Assembly: GCF_026157085.1 (NCBI RefSeq)
Contig: NZ_JANPVN010000001.1
Location: 2,391,001 to 2,455,000, forward strand
Length of the DNA: 64,000 nucleotides
Origin: Sphingomicrobium arenosum
GTDB lineage: Bacteria > Pseudomonadota > Alphaproteobacteria > Sphingomonadales > Sphingomonadaceae
Direction of reading: 5' to 3'
Part shown: positions 1 through 10,564 of the stretch, one piece after another
Position numbering within the stretch: the first letter of the stretch is position 1
Layout: each line of letters starts with the position of its first letter
Translations under genes and position numbers: made by a program
The notes under the pieces: model-generated
What the model was told of the DNA's origin: nothing
Seen by the model: the letters and a program-made list of their open reading frames with translations, nothing else
Databases searched by the model: none

Positions 1-2
1 AC

Positions 3-269
3 TGGCGCCATTATCGCGACCGCAACCGGTCGATCTTCCGCCTTGGCTTCTATTACGACCCGTTCGGCTGGAACTATCGCCGGCACCAGATCGGCTGGAA
101 CATGCGGCCGGCCTTCTATTCGAGCCGCTATTGGATCTCGGATCCGTGGCGCTATCGCCTGCCGCCCGTCTACGGCCCCTATCGCTGGGTGCGCTATTAT
201 GACGATGCGCTGCTCGTCGATATCTACTCGGGCGATGTCGTCGACGTGATCTACGACTTCTTCTGGTAG
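3..269 (+). CDS. RcnB-family periplasmic protein, C-terminal part (5' end outside window)
   Basis: The gene is open from the first complete codon at 3 to the TAG at 267-269, so only the last 88 residues are visible. They are rich in Tyr, Trp and Arg and end in a segment (YRLPPVYGPYRWVRYYDD followed by a VDVIYDFFW end) typical of the C-terminal domain of RcnB-family proteins. That family is named after an E. coli periplasmic nickel/cobalt homeostasis protein, but most alphaproteobacterial members are of unknown role. The signal peptide and start lie upstream of the window. Transcription probably ends at the strong hairpin about 40 nt downstream. The family call is by pattern recognition; metal function is not shown by the sequence. 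Confidence 0.7.
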   Translation, partial: WRHYRDRNRSIFRLGFYYDPFGWNYRRHQIGWNMRPAFYSSRYWISDPWRYRLPPVYGPYRWVRYYDDALLVDIYSGDVVDVIYDFFW

Positions 270-305
270 GACATTTGGCGACGAGCGGGATCGCCAGGGC
301 ATGAG

Positions 306-340
306 GGCGTCGCTTCATCAAGAAGCGGCGCCTTTTTTTT
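306..340 (+). terminator. Rho-independent terminator after the RcnB-like gene
   Basis: An 11-bp stem (GGCGTCGCTTC at 306-316, GAAGCGGCGCC at 322-332, one T-G wobble) with an ATCAA loop is followed directly by eight T residues. This separates the RcnB-like gene from the PspA-like gene. It also argues against starting the latter at the in-frame ATG at 301. Confidence 0.9.
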
Positions 341-426
341 GGTTCCCGCCGGCCAAAAGGGTCATGACTTGTCAAGCTTTGCCCGCCATGGTCGCGCCAG
401 TTTCGTATCGAGGGGGGCGTAGCGCC

Positions 427-1077
427 ATGACAGCCGAGAATTTCTTCCAGCGCGCACGGCGCGTGGTCGCCAGCGGGATCGACAGCGCGCTCGGCGCCGC
501 CGAAAAGGCGACGGGCCCCGCGCTTTTGGGCCAGGCGGTGCGCGATATCGAACAGGCGCGCGCCAACCTCGTGCGGGCCAAGGCCAAGGCCGAGCATCAG
601 GCTGCCATCGCCGACGCCGCCGCCCAAGCCGACAAGGACGCCGCGGCGGGGCTCGGCAAGGATGCGGCCTATGCGCTCGACAAGGGTCGCGACGACCTCG
701 CGCGCGACGCGGTCGAGCGGCAGATGACGCTCGAGGCCGAAGCCGCGGCGCAGGCATTGGCCGCGACCCAAGCACGAGCGCACGCCGCCGAGCTCGCGGT
801 CTCGATCAGCGAGGTGGAGGCTGAACTCGAACAGGCACGCAGCGATGTCGCGGCGATTACGGCGGGGCGTAAGCCGTCCGGTCAGGGTGCTGGCGGCACC
901 GGCAAGGCGGCGCGCGTCGTGCAGCGCAGCCGGGACCTCATCGATCGCATGGCCGCCGCGCGCCCCTTGGTGGCCTCGATCGACGCGCTGCGCCGCGAGG
1001 AAGAGCTGGAAGCGCGCATGGCGGCGTTGAAGGTCGGGCCTGCGAATGCCAAGAAAGCGACCGCCAAGCGCAAATAG
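427..1077 (+). CDS. PspA/IM30-family coiled-coil protein
   Basis: This 216-residue protein is almost entirely alpha-helical and very rich in Ala, Glu, Arg and Lys. Its N-terminus (MTAENFFQRARRVVASGIDS, then AEKATGP) matches the first helix of PspA/IM30 proteins, followed by long coiled-coil segments (about residues 30-160) and a basic tail ending in KKATAKRK. The family binds membranes and, in other bacteria, helps maintain membrane integrity under envelope stress. The ATG at 427 is preferred over 301 because GAGGGGGG lies about 10 nt upstream and the earlier start would sit within the terminator. It could be a divergent relative rather than a true PspA; no pspBC genes adjoin it. Confidence 0.75.
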   Translation: MTAENFFQRARRVVASGIDSALGAAEKATGPALLGQAVRDIEQARANLVRAKAKAEHQAAIADAAAQADKDAAAGLGKDAAYALDKGRDDLARDAVERQMTLEAEAAAQALAATQARAHAAELAVSISEVEAELEQARSDVAAITAGRKPSGQGAGGTGKAARVVQRSRDLIDRMAAARPLVASIDALRREEELEARMAALKVGPANAKKATAKRK

Positions 1078-1139
1078 GCGGCGAATGCCGGAACCCCATC
1101 CGCCCCTCCTTCGCTATTGAAGTGAAAGGAGTTTTTGTC

Positions 1140-1370
1140 ATGGCAGATGTGAATCACAATCCCGCGCAGGGCAATAATGGCGGTCCCTCGATCGCCTCGA
1201 CCGGCCCGCAGGACCAGGTCAACCGGCCCGACAGCCAGAAGGGCGACGAGGCCAATGCGATCGGCGACTATGACCATGCCCCGCGGGGCGGTGCGCCCGA
1301 CGTGAACCAGTCCGGCGGTCCGCAGCCGACCGATCCGGTGCAGAGCTACGCGCACGAGGAAGAAGAATAG
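1140..1370 (+). CDS. Small acidic hydrophilic protein of unknown function
   Basis: This 76-residue protein starts at an ATG with AAAGGAG ideally spaced upstream; an in-frame ATG at 1122 overlaps that ribosome binding site and is unlikely. The sequence is low in hydrophobic residues, rich in Asn, Gly, Pro and Asp (for example NNGGPSIASTGP), and ends in EEEE, so it is probably intrinsically disordered. No signal peptide or membrane segment is present. I do not recognise a family; the good RBS and the terminator right after it support a real gene. Confidence 0.65.
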   Translation: MADVNHNPAQGNNGGPSIASTGPQDQVNRPDSQKGDEANAIGDYDHAPRGGAPDVNQSGGPQPTDPVQSYAHEEEE

Positions 1371-1405
1371 AGGCTCGCCTCACGCGTCAGCCCCCGACGC
1401 TAATG

Positions 1406-1437
1406 AAAAGGCCCGCTCGACCGAGCGGGCCTTTTTT
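1406..1437. terminator. Bidirectional terminator between convergent genes
   Basis: The stem AAGGCCCGCTCG (1408-1419) pairs with CGAGCGGGCCTT (1422-1433), with an A-tract on the left and a T6 tract on the right. It can therefore terminate the small gene from the left and lysK from the right. Confidence 0.9.
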
Positions 1438-1443
1438 CATGGC

Positions 1444-3039
1444 TCAGGCGCTGGCGAGCGCCTCGGCGATGAGCTTGCGGCTTTCCTCCACGCCATAGAG
1501 CGCGATGAAGCTGCCCATGCGCGGCCCCTGGCGGGAGCCGAGCAGCGTCTCGTACAGCGCCTGGAACCAGTGGCGCAGGCTCTCGAACGGATAGGCCTTG
1601 CCGACCTCGAAGACGATATTCTGGATGTCCTCGGCGCTGGTGCCGGGGTCGAGCGCGCCGAGCTTGGCGTCGAGATCCTTCAACGCGTCCACCTCATGGC
1701 CGACGGGAGCACGGCGCTTCAAACCCGGCACCACGAAATCACGGGCGTAATTGACCGCCAGCCCGATCAGCGTGTCGAGCTCGGGATCGCTCTCGGGCGT
1801 CGCCTCGGGGGCGTAGCGCTTGACGAATTTCCACGCGACCTCCTTGTCCTGCAGGCCGGGCAGGCTGACGAGGTTGAGGAGCAGCCCGTAGTTGAGCGGC
1901 AGCGTCTTGGTCGGCACGTCGCCATTGTGGATGTGGTGGACGGGGTTGCCGAGCTGCTTGTCGAGCTCCTGCGTCGGATAATTGCCGCGGAACTGCCAAT
2001 ATTCGTCGACCGCGCGCGGCACCAAGCCGAGGTGGAGGTTCTTGGCCTTGCGCGGTTCGCGGTAGATATAGAAAGCAAGGCTCTCTTCCGAGCCATAGGT
2101 CAGCCAATCCTCGATCGACAGGCCATTGCCCTTGGACTTTGAGATCTTCTCGCCCTTTTCGTCGAGGAACATCTCGTAGATGAGCCCCTCGGGCTTGGCG
2201 CCGCCCAGCACCTTGGCGATGCGGCCCGACTGGACGCCCGAATCGGTGAGGTCCTTGCCGTACATCTCATAGTCGACGCCCAAGGCGACCCAACGCATCG
2301 CCCAGTCGACCTTCCACTGGCACTTGGCATTGCCGCCGAGCGCCGATTGTTCGACGCGGCTGCCATCCTCGTCGGTGAAGGCGATCATGCCGGCGTCGGC
2401 GTCGAGGATCTCGACCGGTACCTGCAGGACGCGGCCGGTGGTCGGCGAGATGGGGAGGATCGGCGAATAAGTCGTGCGGCGCTCTTCGCGCAGCGTCGGC
2501 AGCATGATGTCGAGGATCGCGTCATTCTGGCGCAGGACGGTGCGGAGCGCCTCGTCGAACTCGCCCGAATTATATTTGTCGCTCGCTGCGATGAATTCAT
2601 AGTCGAAGCCATATTGGTCGAGGAAGCGCTGGAGCAGCGCATTGTTGTGCGCCGCAAAGCTTTCATCGTCGGTATCGAACGGATTGGGGATACGGCTCAG
2701 CGGCTTGCCGAGATTGTCGGCGAGTAGCTGCGGGTTGGGGATATTGTCTGGGACCTTCCTGAGGCCGTCCATATCGTCCGAAAAAGCGATGAGGCGGGTC
2801 TTGCCGTCTTGCGGGCGCCAACCCATGAGCGCTTCGAAGGCGCGGCGGACCATGGTGGTGCGCAGCACTTCGTTGAAGGTGCCGATATGCGGCAGCCCCG
2901 AGGGACCATAGCCGGTCTCGAACAGCACGGGGCGGTCGGGGGCGCTGCCGCCGAACCGTTTGGCCAGCCGTTTCGCTTCCTCGAAGGGCCAGGCCTTGGA
3001 GTTGCGAGCAGCGGCGGCGAGCGTGTCGAGATCGGTCAT
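1444..3039 (-). CDS. lysK: Lysine--tRNA ligase, class I (LysRS1)
   Basis: The 531-residue enzyme charges tRNA-Lys with lysine using ATP in the cytosol. It is the class I form, recognisable by the Rossmann-fold signatures HIGT (residues 51-54, in GYGPSGLPHIGTF) and KISKS (298-302, followed by KGNG). Class I LysRS is typical of archaea and alphaproteobacteria, whereas most bacteria use the unrelated class II enzyme. Length is normal for the family. It is transcribed towards the terminator at 1406-1437. No second lysyl-tRNA synthetase is seen in the window. Confidence 0.96.
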   Translation of the reverse strand: MTDLDTLAAAARNSKAWPFEEAKRLAKRFGGSAPDRPVLFETGYGPSGLPHIGTFNEVLRTTMVRRAFEALMGWRPQDGKTRLIAFSDDMDGLRKVPDNIPNPQLLADNLGKPLSRIPNPFDTDDESFAAHNNALLQRFLDQYGFDYEFIAASDKYNSGEFDEALRTVLRQNDAILDIMLPTLREERRTTYSPILPISPTTGRVLQVPVEILDADAGMIAFTDEDGSRVEQSALGGNAKCQWKVDWAMRWVALGVDYEMYGKDLTDSGVQSGRIAKVLGGAKPEGLIYEMFLDEKGEKISKSKGNGLSIEDWLTYGSEESLAFYIYREPRKAKNLHLGLVPRAVDEYWQFRGNYPTQELDKQLGNPVHHIHNGDVPTKTLPLNYGLLLNLVSLPGLQDKEVAWKFVKRYAPEATPESDPELDTLIGLAVNYARDFVVPGLKRRAPVGHEVDALKDLDAKLGALDPGTSAEDIQNIVFEVGKAYPFESLRHWFQALYETLLGSRQGPRMGSFIALYGVEESRKLIAEALASA

Positions 3040-3137
3040 GCTGTGCGGTTATCGCGCTTTGTGCGCCGCATCAACCACTTGGGAACCGCGCCTCTCTCCG
3101 CGCGTAGATTTCTACTTACCAGAGGGGAGTTTCACCC

Positions 3138-3353
3138 ATGAACAGTTCGGCAGTCTATTTTCTCGGTTCTCTACTCGTCATCGCGGGCCTAGCCTATGGC
3201 GCGATCATGCTCGGCGTCCCGGCGCTCTGGGTCGGCATTGGCGCCGTCGTTCTCGTCGGCATTGCTCTGATGAACACGGTGACCAGCACCAAGCGGCCCA
3301 GCTCGGCGGAAGGTGATGTTACGCGTACGACCACCACCGTTCACGAGGAATAA
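3138..3353 (+). CDS. Small two-helix membrane protein, unknown function
   Basis: This 71-residue protein has two hydrophobic stretches (about residues 5-25 and 27-46) and a polar, Thr-rich tail (TRTTTTVHEE). It starts at an ATG behind GAGGGGAG. It is transcribed divergently from lysK and ends 5 nt before the convergent phosphoribosyltransferase gene. No family is recognised. A short inner-membrane protein with a cytoplasmic tail is the most that can be said. Confidence 0.65.
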   Translation: MNSSAVYFLGSLLVIAGLAYGAIMLGVPALWVGIGAVVLVGIALMNTVTSTKRPSSAEGDVTRTTTTVHEE

Positions 3354-3357
3354 GGGC

Positions 3358-4964
<1,607 letters not shown>

Positions 4965-6110
4965 TCAATCACTGGCGCTGGCGCGGTCGTGCCATTGGCC
5001 GTAGCTCACGACATAGGGCGAGCCCGGATCGATCGCGGCGACGAGGTCGCGCATCAGGGCGAGGTTCGGCTCGGGCGGTCCGGCAAGGAAGATGACGAGG
5101 CCATCGCCCTTCTGATCGGCATAGGCGAGCGTCAGCTGGTTCCAGTCATAGCCGCCATGACCGATCAGCGAGTGCCCGTCATCATCGATGCGAACCATGC
5201 CGAGGCCATAGCCCTGCGCCTCGGGACAGGCGGCCGGGGCGAGGGTGCAATCGACGACTGAATCACCGCCTTGGTCGGTGATGATGGCGTCGCGTTCGGC
5301 CTTGAGGGCGGCGGGATAGCCGCTGCCCTCGGCAATGGCAGCGAGGATCTTCGTATAATCGGGCAGGCTGATCTTCATCCCGCCGGCCGCCGACCACGTC
5401 CCGGCGGGCCAGCAGAAGCCGGGGCGGCAGGCCGGACGCAGCCAGTCGCCGTCCTCGGTGCGGTTCTGGACCATGTGGGGGCCGGGCTCGGCTTCGAATG
5501 TGGCAAGGGCCTCGGTGATGCCGAGCGGGGCGAGGAGATAGCGGTCGAGAAGTTCGGCATAGGTCTTGCCGCTCTTCTTCTCCATCGCGCGGAACAGCGC
5601 GTTGAAGCCCTCGCCCGAATAGCCGTAGCGGGTGCCGGGATCGGCGTTGAAGGTGAGCGTGCCGTCGGCGCGGAAGAAGCGCCAATTGTCCCAACCCGAC
5701 TGGTGGGTGAGGATGTGGCGCGGAGTGAGCAACCGGGCGCGCGGATCATCGGCGACATCGGGATCGACCCACCAATTGGCGATGGGTGTGTCGAGGTCGG
5801 CATCGCCCACCGCCACCATGCGCAGGAAGGTCTCGGCCGCGATGGTCTTGGTAATCGAGGCGATCTCGAAGCGGCTCCGCGCATCGACCGGCTGGCCCGG
5901 TGCCTCGATGCCGTCGTAATGCTCGAACACCAGTTTGCCGCCGCGCAGCACGCCGATCGCAAGCGCTTGCGGGTCATGCGCGGCGATGATGGCGTCGAGC
6001 TGTTGCGGGCTCGGCAGGGCGGCGGTGGGTGCGCTATTCGCTCGCGGGGCGGTCGTCGGGATGCAAGCGGACAGCGCAAGTGCGGCGAGGGCGGTGACAA
6101 TTGTTTCCAT
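4965..6110 (-). CDS. Beta-lactamase-related serine hydrolase, lipoprotein
   Basis: The 381-residue protein has a lipoprotein signal (LSAC, Cys15) and a penicillin-binding/beta-lactamase class C fold. The nucleophile motif is SITK (Ser85, Lys88), followed by a YSG tyrosine motif in YGYSGEGFN and the HGG motif in LIGHGG. Such proteins are usually esterases or D-amino-peptidases rather than true beta-lactamases. The lipobox predicts attachment to an envelope membrane, facing the periplasm. It lies 33 nt upstream of the deaminase gene on the same strand but has no obvious link to purine salvage. Antibiotic resistance should not be inferred. Confidence 0.85.
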   Translation of the reverse strand: METIVTALAALALSACIPTTAPRANSAPTAALPSPQQLDAIIAAHDPQALAIGVLRGGKLVFEHYDGIEAPGQPVDARSRFEIASITKTIAAETFLRMVAVGDADLDTPIANWWVDPDVADDPRARLLTPRHILTHQSGWDNWRFFRADGTLTFNADPGTRYGYSGEGFNALFRAMEKKSGKTYAELLDRYLLAPLGITEALATFEAEPGPHMVQNRTEDGDWLRPACRPGFCWPAGTWSAAGGMKISLPDYTKILAAIAEGSGYPAALKAERDAIITDQGGDSVVDCTLAPAACPEAQGYGLGMVRIDDDGHSLIGHGGYDWNQLTLAYADQKGDGLVIFLAGPPEPNLALMRDLVAAIDPGSPYVVSYGQWHDRASASD

Positions 6111-6196
6111 GAATGGCGATGTGCGGCATCGCTGGCGCGCGCCCGAAGATTGTCCGTCAAACGACCCGCAAGGCCCGCGAACCGACCCCCGCCGCG

Positions 6197-6976
6197 CTAT
6201 TTGACCAGCGCGCGTAGCCGCCGCCCGCCCTCGCGGCTGGTGACGAGATCCTCGCCGTTGACGAGGTGGAGGGTGAGCTTGCCGCTGCCCGCCGGTTCGC
6301 TGCGGACGATGGCGCCCAAGGGGACGAGGTGCGAGCGGTGCGCGCGCAAGGCGCCGGGCAATGCGTCCTCGAACCAGCCGAGGCTGTGGCTCGACAGATG
6401 TGTGCCGGTGCGCGTGACGACCTCCACATAGTCGCCCGCCCCCGAGACGCGCACGACATCGTCATGGTCGATGCGCACCATTTCCTTGCCCTCGCGGAGA
6501 AGGAGGTGGTTGGAGGCCATGATCGCGCCGGGGTCGCTGTCCCCGACCGCGGCGGCGCGTGCCATGCGTTCGGCCCCCCACCCGCGGGTGACGAGGAGCA
6601 GGGCATAAGCGAGCACGCCCTGGTGGAGCTGCCAGACCAGCGCATTCTGGCTGAAGGCACGCGCCGACAAGCCGTCGCTGATCCAGTCGGCGCCGAGCGA
6701 GAAACCACCGAGCACGAGCGCGTACCACAGATAGGCAAAGCCGATGGCGGCGGCGATGTGGAAGCCGATGCGCAGGCCCATCGGCCAGCGCCAGGGCCGA
6801 ACCACATCGAGCAAGGCGGCGGCAATAAGGAAGGCGAGGAACAGCGCGGCGACATTGACCGCGGCATCGTCGAGCACCGTGACGAGCGGCGCGCCCGCCA
6901 GCACCATGCTGAACAGATAGGCGCCGTAGAAGCCGAGCGGGGCGAGCAGCAGCAGCGGTCGGGGCAGGGCGGTCAT
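6197..6976 (-). CDS. Membrane-anchored LytTR-domain transcriptional regulator
   Basis: The 259-residue protein has four hydrophobic segments in the first ~135 residues (roughly 8-27, 38-57, 68-90 and 116-130). A LytTR DNA-binding domain follows at the C-terminus (about 155-259), with the characteristic GDYVEVVTRTG, HRSHLVPL and SREGGRRLRAL blocks. It therefore looks like a one-component, membrane-bound regulator with no receiver domain or adjacent kinase. The start at 6976 gives a protein beginning directly with the first membrane helix; no strong RBS is seen, and an in-frame ATG about 66 nt upstream would add a charged extension. Its target is unknown; no LytTR direct repeats were identified nearby. 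Confidence 0.8.
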   Translation of the reverse strand: MTALPRPLLLLAPLGFYGAYLFSMVLAGAPLVTVLDDAAVNVAALFLAFLIAAALLDVVRPWRWPMGLRIGFHIAAAIGFAYLWYALVLGGFSLGADWISDGLSARAFSQNALVWQLHQGVLAYALLLVTRGWGAERMARAAAVGDSDPGAIMASNHLLLREGKEMVRIDHDDVVRVSGAGDYVEVVTRTGTHLSSHSLGWFEDALPGALRAHRSHLVPLGAIVRSEPAGSGKLTLHLVNGEDLVTSREGGRRLRALVK

Positions 6977-7059
6977 GCCGACTGTCTGGCAAGCGGGGGG
7001 AGGGGTGACAAGTGCCTCTTTGCGTTGCCCTTTCGTTCGCATGGCGGCATTGAAGGCGG

Positions 7060-9753
7060 GTGAGCGAGCTCCCTGATCTCCCCGCGCTGCACGCGACCCA
7101 TGCCGGCATCTGGCTGGCCAAGGGGGGCGAGGTGCGTTCGGTGTCGCGCGGCGAGGCGATCGCGCGCGCGGCGGAGACGCCGCACCTCCTGTTGAACGCG
7201 CCGATGGTGGCGGGGCGGTTGGGGACCCCAGATCTGTCGGGCCTCGACCTTCTCGAACTGTTCGCCTTCGTCCATCCGGCGCGCTTTGCGGTGCCGACCG
7301 TGTCGGGCTTGGGACGAGCGGTGGGGCTGGAGGCACCGCAAGGCGAGGAAGCCGCCGCGCTGGCGCATCTCGAGATCGCGCGCGCGCTCCTCGAGACGAT
7401 GGACGGTGGCACCGATTGGGCCGAGCGCGAGGGGGCGTGGACGGTGGGTCGCGCGCTGGCGCGGGCCGGTTGGCCGTGGGCGCCGCTCGCTGCCGCACGG
7501 CTGCCGACTCCCGGCAAGATGGAGCGCAGCCTGTTCACTCGCCTGCCCGAATGGGACGAGGGCGCGCATCCCACGCCGCCGCGCACCGTCCATGTCGACG
7601 AGGACGAGGCATTGAAGCGGCTCGATGCTTTCACTGGCGCAGGGTCGGAACGACGCGAGGGCCAGCGGGCGATGGCGGCCTCGGTCGCGCCGACCTTCGC
7701 GCCGCGAAAGGCCGAGCGCCAGCCCAACGTCCTGCTCGCCAATGCTGGCACGGGCATCGGCAAGACGCTGGCGTATCTCGCCCCCGCGACGCTGTGGGCG
7801 GAGAAATCGGGCGGCACGGTGTGGGTGTCGACCTATACCAAGGCGCTGCAGCGGCAGTTGGACGCCGAAGGGGCGCGGATCGAGCCCGATCCGGTGCGGC
7901 GCAAGGAGCGCATTGTGGTGCGCAAGGGGCGCGAGAATTATTGCTGCCTGCTCAATCTCGAGGATGCGATGCAGGGCGGGTTCGCGGGTCGTGCGGCGGT
8001 GCTGGCACAGCTGGTGGCGCGCTGGGCGGCCTATTCGAAGGATGGCGACATGGTCGGCGGCGACCTGCCGGGCTGGTTGCCGAGCCTGTTCCGGCGCGCC
8101 GGTGCGACCGCGCTGACCGACCGGCGCGGCGAATGCGTCTATGCGGGCTGCGCGCATTATCGCAAATGTTTCATCGAGCGCGCCGAACGCGCCGGGCGCG
8201 AGGCGGACCTCGTCATCGCCAATCATGCGCTGGTGCTGATCGGCGCGGCGCGCGGGCGCGAGTTCGGGCCGAGCCGGATCATCTTCGACGAGGGCCACCA
8301 CCTTTTCGACGCCGCCGATTCCACCTTCGCCGCCGCGCTGACCGGGCGCGAGGCGATCGAGCTTCGCCGCTGGATCATCGGCCCGGAAGGCAAGCATCGC
8401 GGCCGGCGGCGGGGGTTGCAGGCGCGGCTGATGGATCTCGCCAGCTATGACGAGGCGGGCAACGAGGCGATCGCGAAGATCGTCGATGCGGCGCAGGCGC
8501 TGAATTCTGACGGATGGCTCGCGCGAGTGCAGGAGGGCGATCCGTGGGGGCCCTTGGAAAAATTCTTCGGCGCGGTGCGGGCGATGACCTATGCGCGCGC
8601 CAAGGCGCAGGATGCGGGCTATGGGCTGGAGACCGAGCTGGCCGATCCCGACGCGCCGCTGGTCGAGGCAGCTTCCGCCGCGCTGGAAGCGATGGAGGCG
8701 CTGGCGCAGCCGATGGCGGCGCTGTCGCGGCGATTGGAAGCGGTGCTGGAAGATGCGCCCGATTGGCTCGATTCACAGGCGCGCGCGCGGGTCGAGGGGG
8801 CGATCAACTCGCTCGGCTGGCGGCGCGAGCAGGTGGCGGGCTGGGCCGCAATGCTGGCGCGGATCGGCGGGCCGGCTGACGTGGATTTCGTCGATTGGCT
8901 CGCCTGTCACCGGGTCGAGGGACGCGATTTCGATATCGGCATGCACCGCCATTGGCTCGATCCGACGCGGCCGCTCGCCAAGGCGGTGATCGAGCCCGCC
9001 CACGCGGTGGTGATGACGTCGGCGACGCTCAAGACAGGCGAGGGTTGGGACGAGGCCGAGGCGCGGACGGGGGCCCAGCATCTCGATCATCCGATCCGCC
9101 ATTTCGAGGCGAAAAGCCCGTTCGATTATGCGGGGCAGACGCAGGTGCTGGTGGTCAACGACCTGGCGCGCGACAACCTCCCCGCGCTGGCCGGCGCCTA
9201 TGCGCGGCTGATCGAGGCGGCTGGCGGCGGCACGCTGGGGCTGTTCACCGCGATCAAGCGTCTGCGCAGCGTTCATGCGCGCATTGCCGACCGGCTGGCG
9301 CGCGCCGGCTTGCCGCTGTTCGCGCAGCATGTCGATCCGATCGACACGGGAACGCTGATCGACATGTTCAGGGACGATCCGCGCGCCAGCCTGCTCGGCA
9401 CCGACGCGCTTCGCGACGGCGTCGACGTGCCGGGCGAATCCCTGCGGCTGGTGGTGATGGAGCGCATCCCCTGGCCGCGCCCCACCGTGCTGCACGGTGC
9501 GCGGCGCCTCGCGGGCGGGGGCAGCGCCTATGACGACAAGGTCGTGCGCGCCAAATTGGCGCAGGCCTATGGGCGGCTGGTGCGGCGCGCGGGCGATGGG
9601 GGGCATTTCGTCCTGCTGTCGGCGGCCAGCCCGTCGCGGCTGATGACCGCCTTTCCCGAAGGCGTGAGCGTCGAGAGGGTGCCGCTGGAGGAAGCCGTGC
9701 GTCGGGTTGCCGACAGAGCGGAAATCGCGCAAGTTGCCAAGGCAGATGCCTGA
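7060..9753 (+). CDS. ATP-dependent DNA helicase, DinG/XPD superfamily 2 with Fe-S cluster
   Basis: The 897-residue protein has Walker A GTGIGKT (residues 230-236), a DEGHH motif II (410-414) and four cysteines between them (one of C295/C296, plus C359, C364, C370). The cysteines are spaced as in the 4Fe-4S domain of XPD, DinG and FancJ helicases. Motifs V/VI are seen near the end (TDALRDGVDVPG, AQAYGRLVRR). It would unwind DNA, probably 5' to 3', in repair or R-loop/G-quadruplex processing. The N-terminal ~200 residues before Walker A are longer than in E. coli DinG. The start is GTG; the end overlaps the SixA-like gene by 8 nt. Confidence 0.9.
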   Translation: MSELPDLPALHATHAGIWLAKGGEVRSVSRGEAIARAAETPHLLLNAPMVAGRLGTPDLSGLDLLELFAFVHPARFAVPTVSGLGRAVGLEAPQGEEAAALAHLEIARALLETMDGGTDWAEREGAWTVGRALARAGWPWAPLAAARLPTPGKMERSLFTRLPEWDEGAHPTPPRTVHVDEDEALKRLDAFTGAGSERREGQRAMAASVAPTFAPRKAERQPNVLLANAGTGIGKTLAYLAPATLWAEKSGGTVWVSTYTKALQRQLDAEGARIEPDPVRRKERIVVRKGRENYCCLLNLEDAMQGGFAGRAAVLAQLVARWAAYSKDGDMVGGDLPGWLPSLFRRAGATALTDRRGECVYAGCAHYRKCFIERAERAGREADLVIANHALVLIGAARGREFGPSRIIFDEGHHLFDAADSTFAAALTGREAIELRRWIIGPEGKHRGRRRGLQARLMDLASYDEAGNEAIAKIVDAAQALNSDGWLARVQEGDPWGPLEKFFGAVRAMTYARAKAQDAGYGLETELADPDAPLVEAASAALEAMEALAQPMAALSRRLEAVLEDAPDWLDSQARARVEGAINSLGWRREQVAGWAAMLARIGGPADVDFVDWLACHRVEGRDFDIGMHRHWLDPTRPLAKAVIEPAHAVVMTSATLKTGEGWDEAEARTGAQHLDHPIRHFEAKSPFDYAGQTQVLVVNDLARDNLPALAGAYARLIEAAGGGTLGLFTAIKRLRSVHARIADRLARAGLPLFAQHVDPIDTGTLIDMFRDDPRASLLGTDALRDGVDVPGESLRLVVMERIPWPRPTVLHGARRLAGGGSAYDDKVVRAKLAQAYGRLVRRAGDGGHFVLLSAASPSRLMTAFPEGVSVERVPLEEAVRRVADRAEIAQVAKADA

Positions 9754-10249
9754 GCTTTTTCTCCTCCGCCATGCCAAGTCGGCCTGGGGCGATCCGTCGC
9801 TCCGCGATGTTGAGCGACCGCTGGAGCCGCGCGGCCATGCCGCCGCGAAAGCGATGGGCGGTTATCTGGAGGACATGGATGCTAGGATCGACCAGCTGTG
9901 GGTGAGCCCCGCGACCCGCGTCGCCGAGACGGTGGAGGGATTGCGCGAGACCTGCCTTGGCCTTCCCGAACCGCATGTCGTGCCGAGTCTCTATGGGGCC
10001 AGCGCGGAGACGTTGCTCATGCTGGCGCGGCAGGCACGTGGCGAGCGGGTGATGCTGGTCGCGCATAATCCCGGCATGCACGACTGCGCGATGATGCTGA
10101 CGCAGGGGGACAAGGGCGCGGCGCGCGATCGACTGGCGAAGAAATTTCCGACCGCCGCACTGGCACGGATCGACATAGAGGGCGACTGGCCGATGATCGC
10201 GCCGGGGCGCGGGCGGCTCGTCGCTTTCACCAAGCCAAGGGACCTCTAG
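9746..10249 (+). CDS. SixA-like histidine phosphatase
   Basis: This 167-residue protein begins [12 protein letters not shown], where RHAK is the RHG-type phosphohistidine motif of the histidine phosphatase superfamily. The second catalytic histidine lies in VAHNPGMHD. SixA-type enzymes remove phosphate from histidine phosphotransfer domains; that specific role is inference here. The ATG at 9746 gives an N-terminus exactly at the first beta strand. It overlaps the helicase gene by 8 nt, so the two are probably cotranscribed. The 3' end overlaps the convergent MerR gene by 4 nt. Confidence 0.88.
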   Translation: MPELFLLRHAKSAWGDPSLRDVERPLEPRGHAAAKAMGGYLEDMDARIDQLWVSPATRVAETVEGLRETCLGLPEPHVVPSLYGASAETLLMLARQARGERVMLVAHNPGMHDCAMMLTQGDKGAARDRLAKKFPTAALARIDIEGDWPMIAPGRGRLVAFTKPRDL

Positions 10250-10560
10250 CGCTGGAGCGCCCCGGCGAGCCGGGCGCGAATGGCACGCAGGCGGTCGAGA
10301 TCGGATGGCGGCGGCGGCGGTTCGCGCAGCGCTTTCTTCGCGCCCGCCATCGTATAGCCCTCGCGATTGAGGAGCGCGTCGATGCGCCGCGCGATGGCGA
10401 CGTCGGCGGGACGATAATAGCGGCGATTACCCGCGCGTTTGAGCGGCGCGAGCTGGGGGAATTTGGTTTCCCAATAGCGCAGCACATGCTGCGCCACGCC
10501 GAGGTCGTCGGACAGTTCGCCGATGGTGCGGAAGGCGGTGGGGTCCTTCGCGCCGGCCAA
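10246..10560 (-). CDS. MerR-family transcriptional regulator
   Basis: The 104-residue protein has a MerR-type winged helix ([20 protein letters not shown], then WETKFPQL and [13 protein letters not shown]) and lacks a metal- or drug-binding C-terminal domain. It ends in a short Pro-rich linker and helix. Small MerR proteins located next to ihfA, fabH and plsX are a recurring arrangement in alphaproteobacteria; the regulated promoter is unknown. It lies 4 nt downstream of ihfA on the same strand, so the two are probably one operon. Confidence 0.92.
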   Translation of the reverse strand: MAGAKDPTAFRTIGELSDDLGVAQHVLRYWETKFPQLAPLKRAGNRRYYRPADVAIARRIDALLNREGYTMAGAKKALREPPPPPSDLDRLRAIRARLAGALQR

Positions 10561-10564
10561 GATG

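Noticed and set aside
301..426. Upstream ATG at 301 as start of the PspA-like protein
   Set aside because: It lies within a strong terminator and lacks an RBS, while the ATG at 427 has one and starts at the family's first helix.
4965..6110. Antibiotic-resistance beta-lactamase
   Set aside because: SxxK and HGG motifs are shared with many esterases and peptidases; the lipoprotein form and lack of an AmpC-like context do not support resistance.
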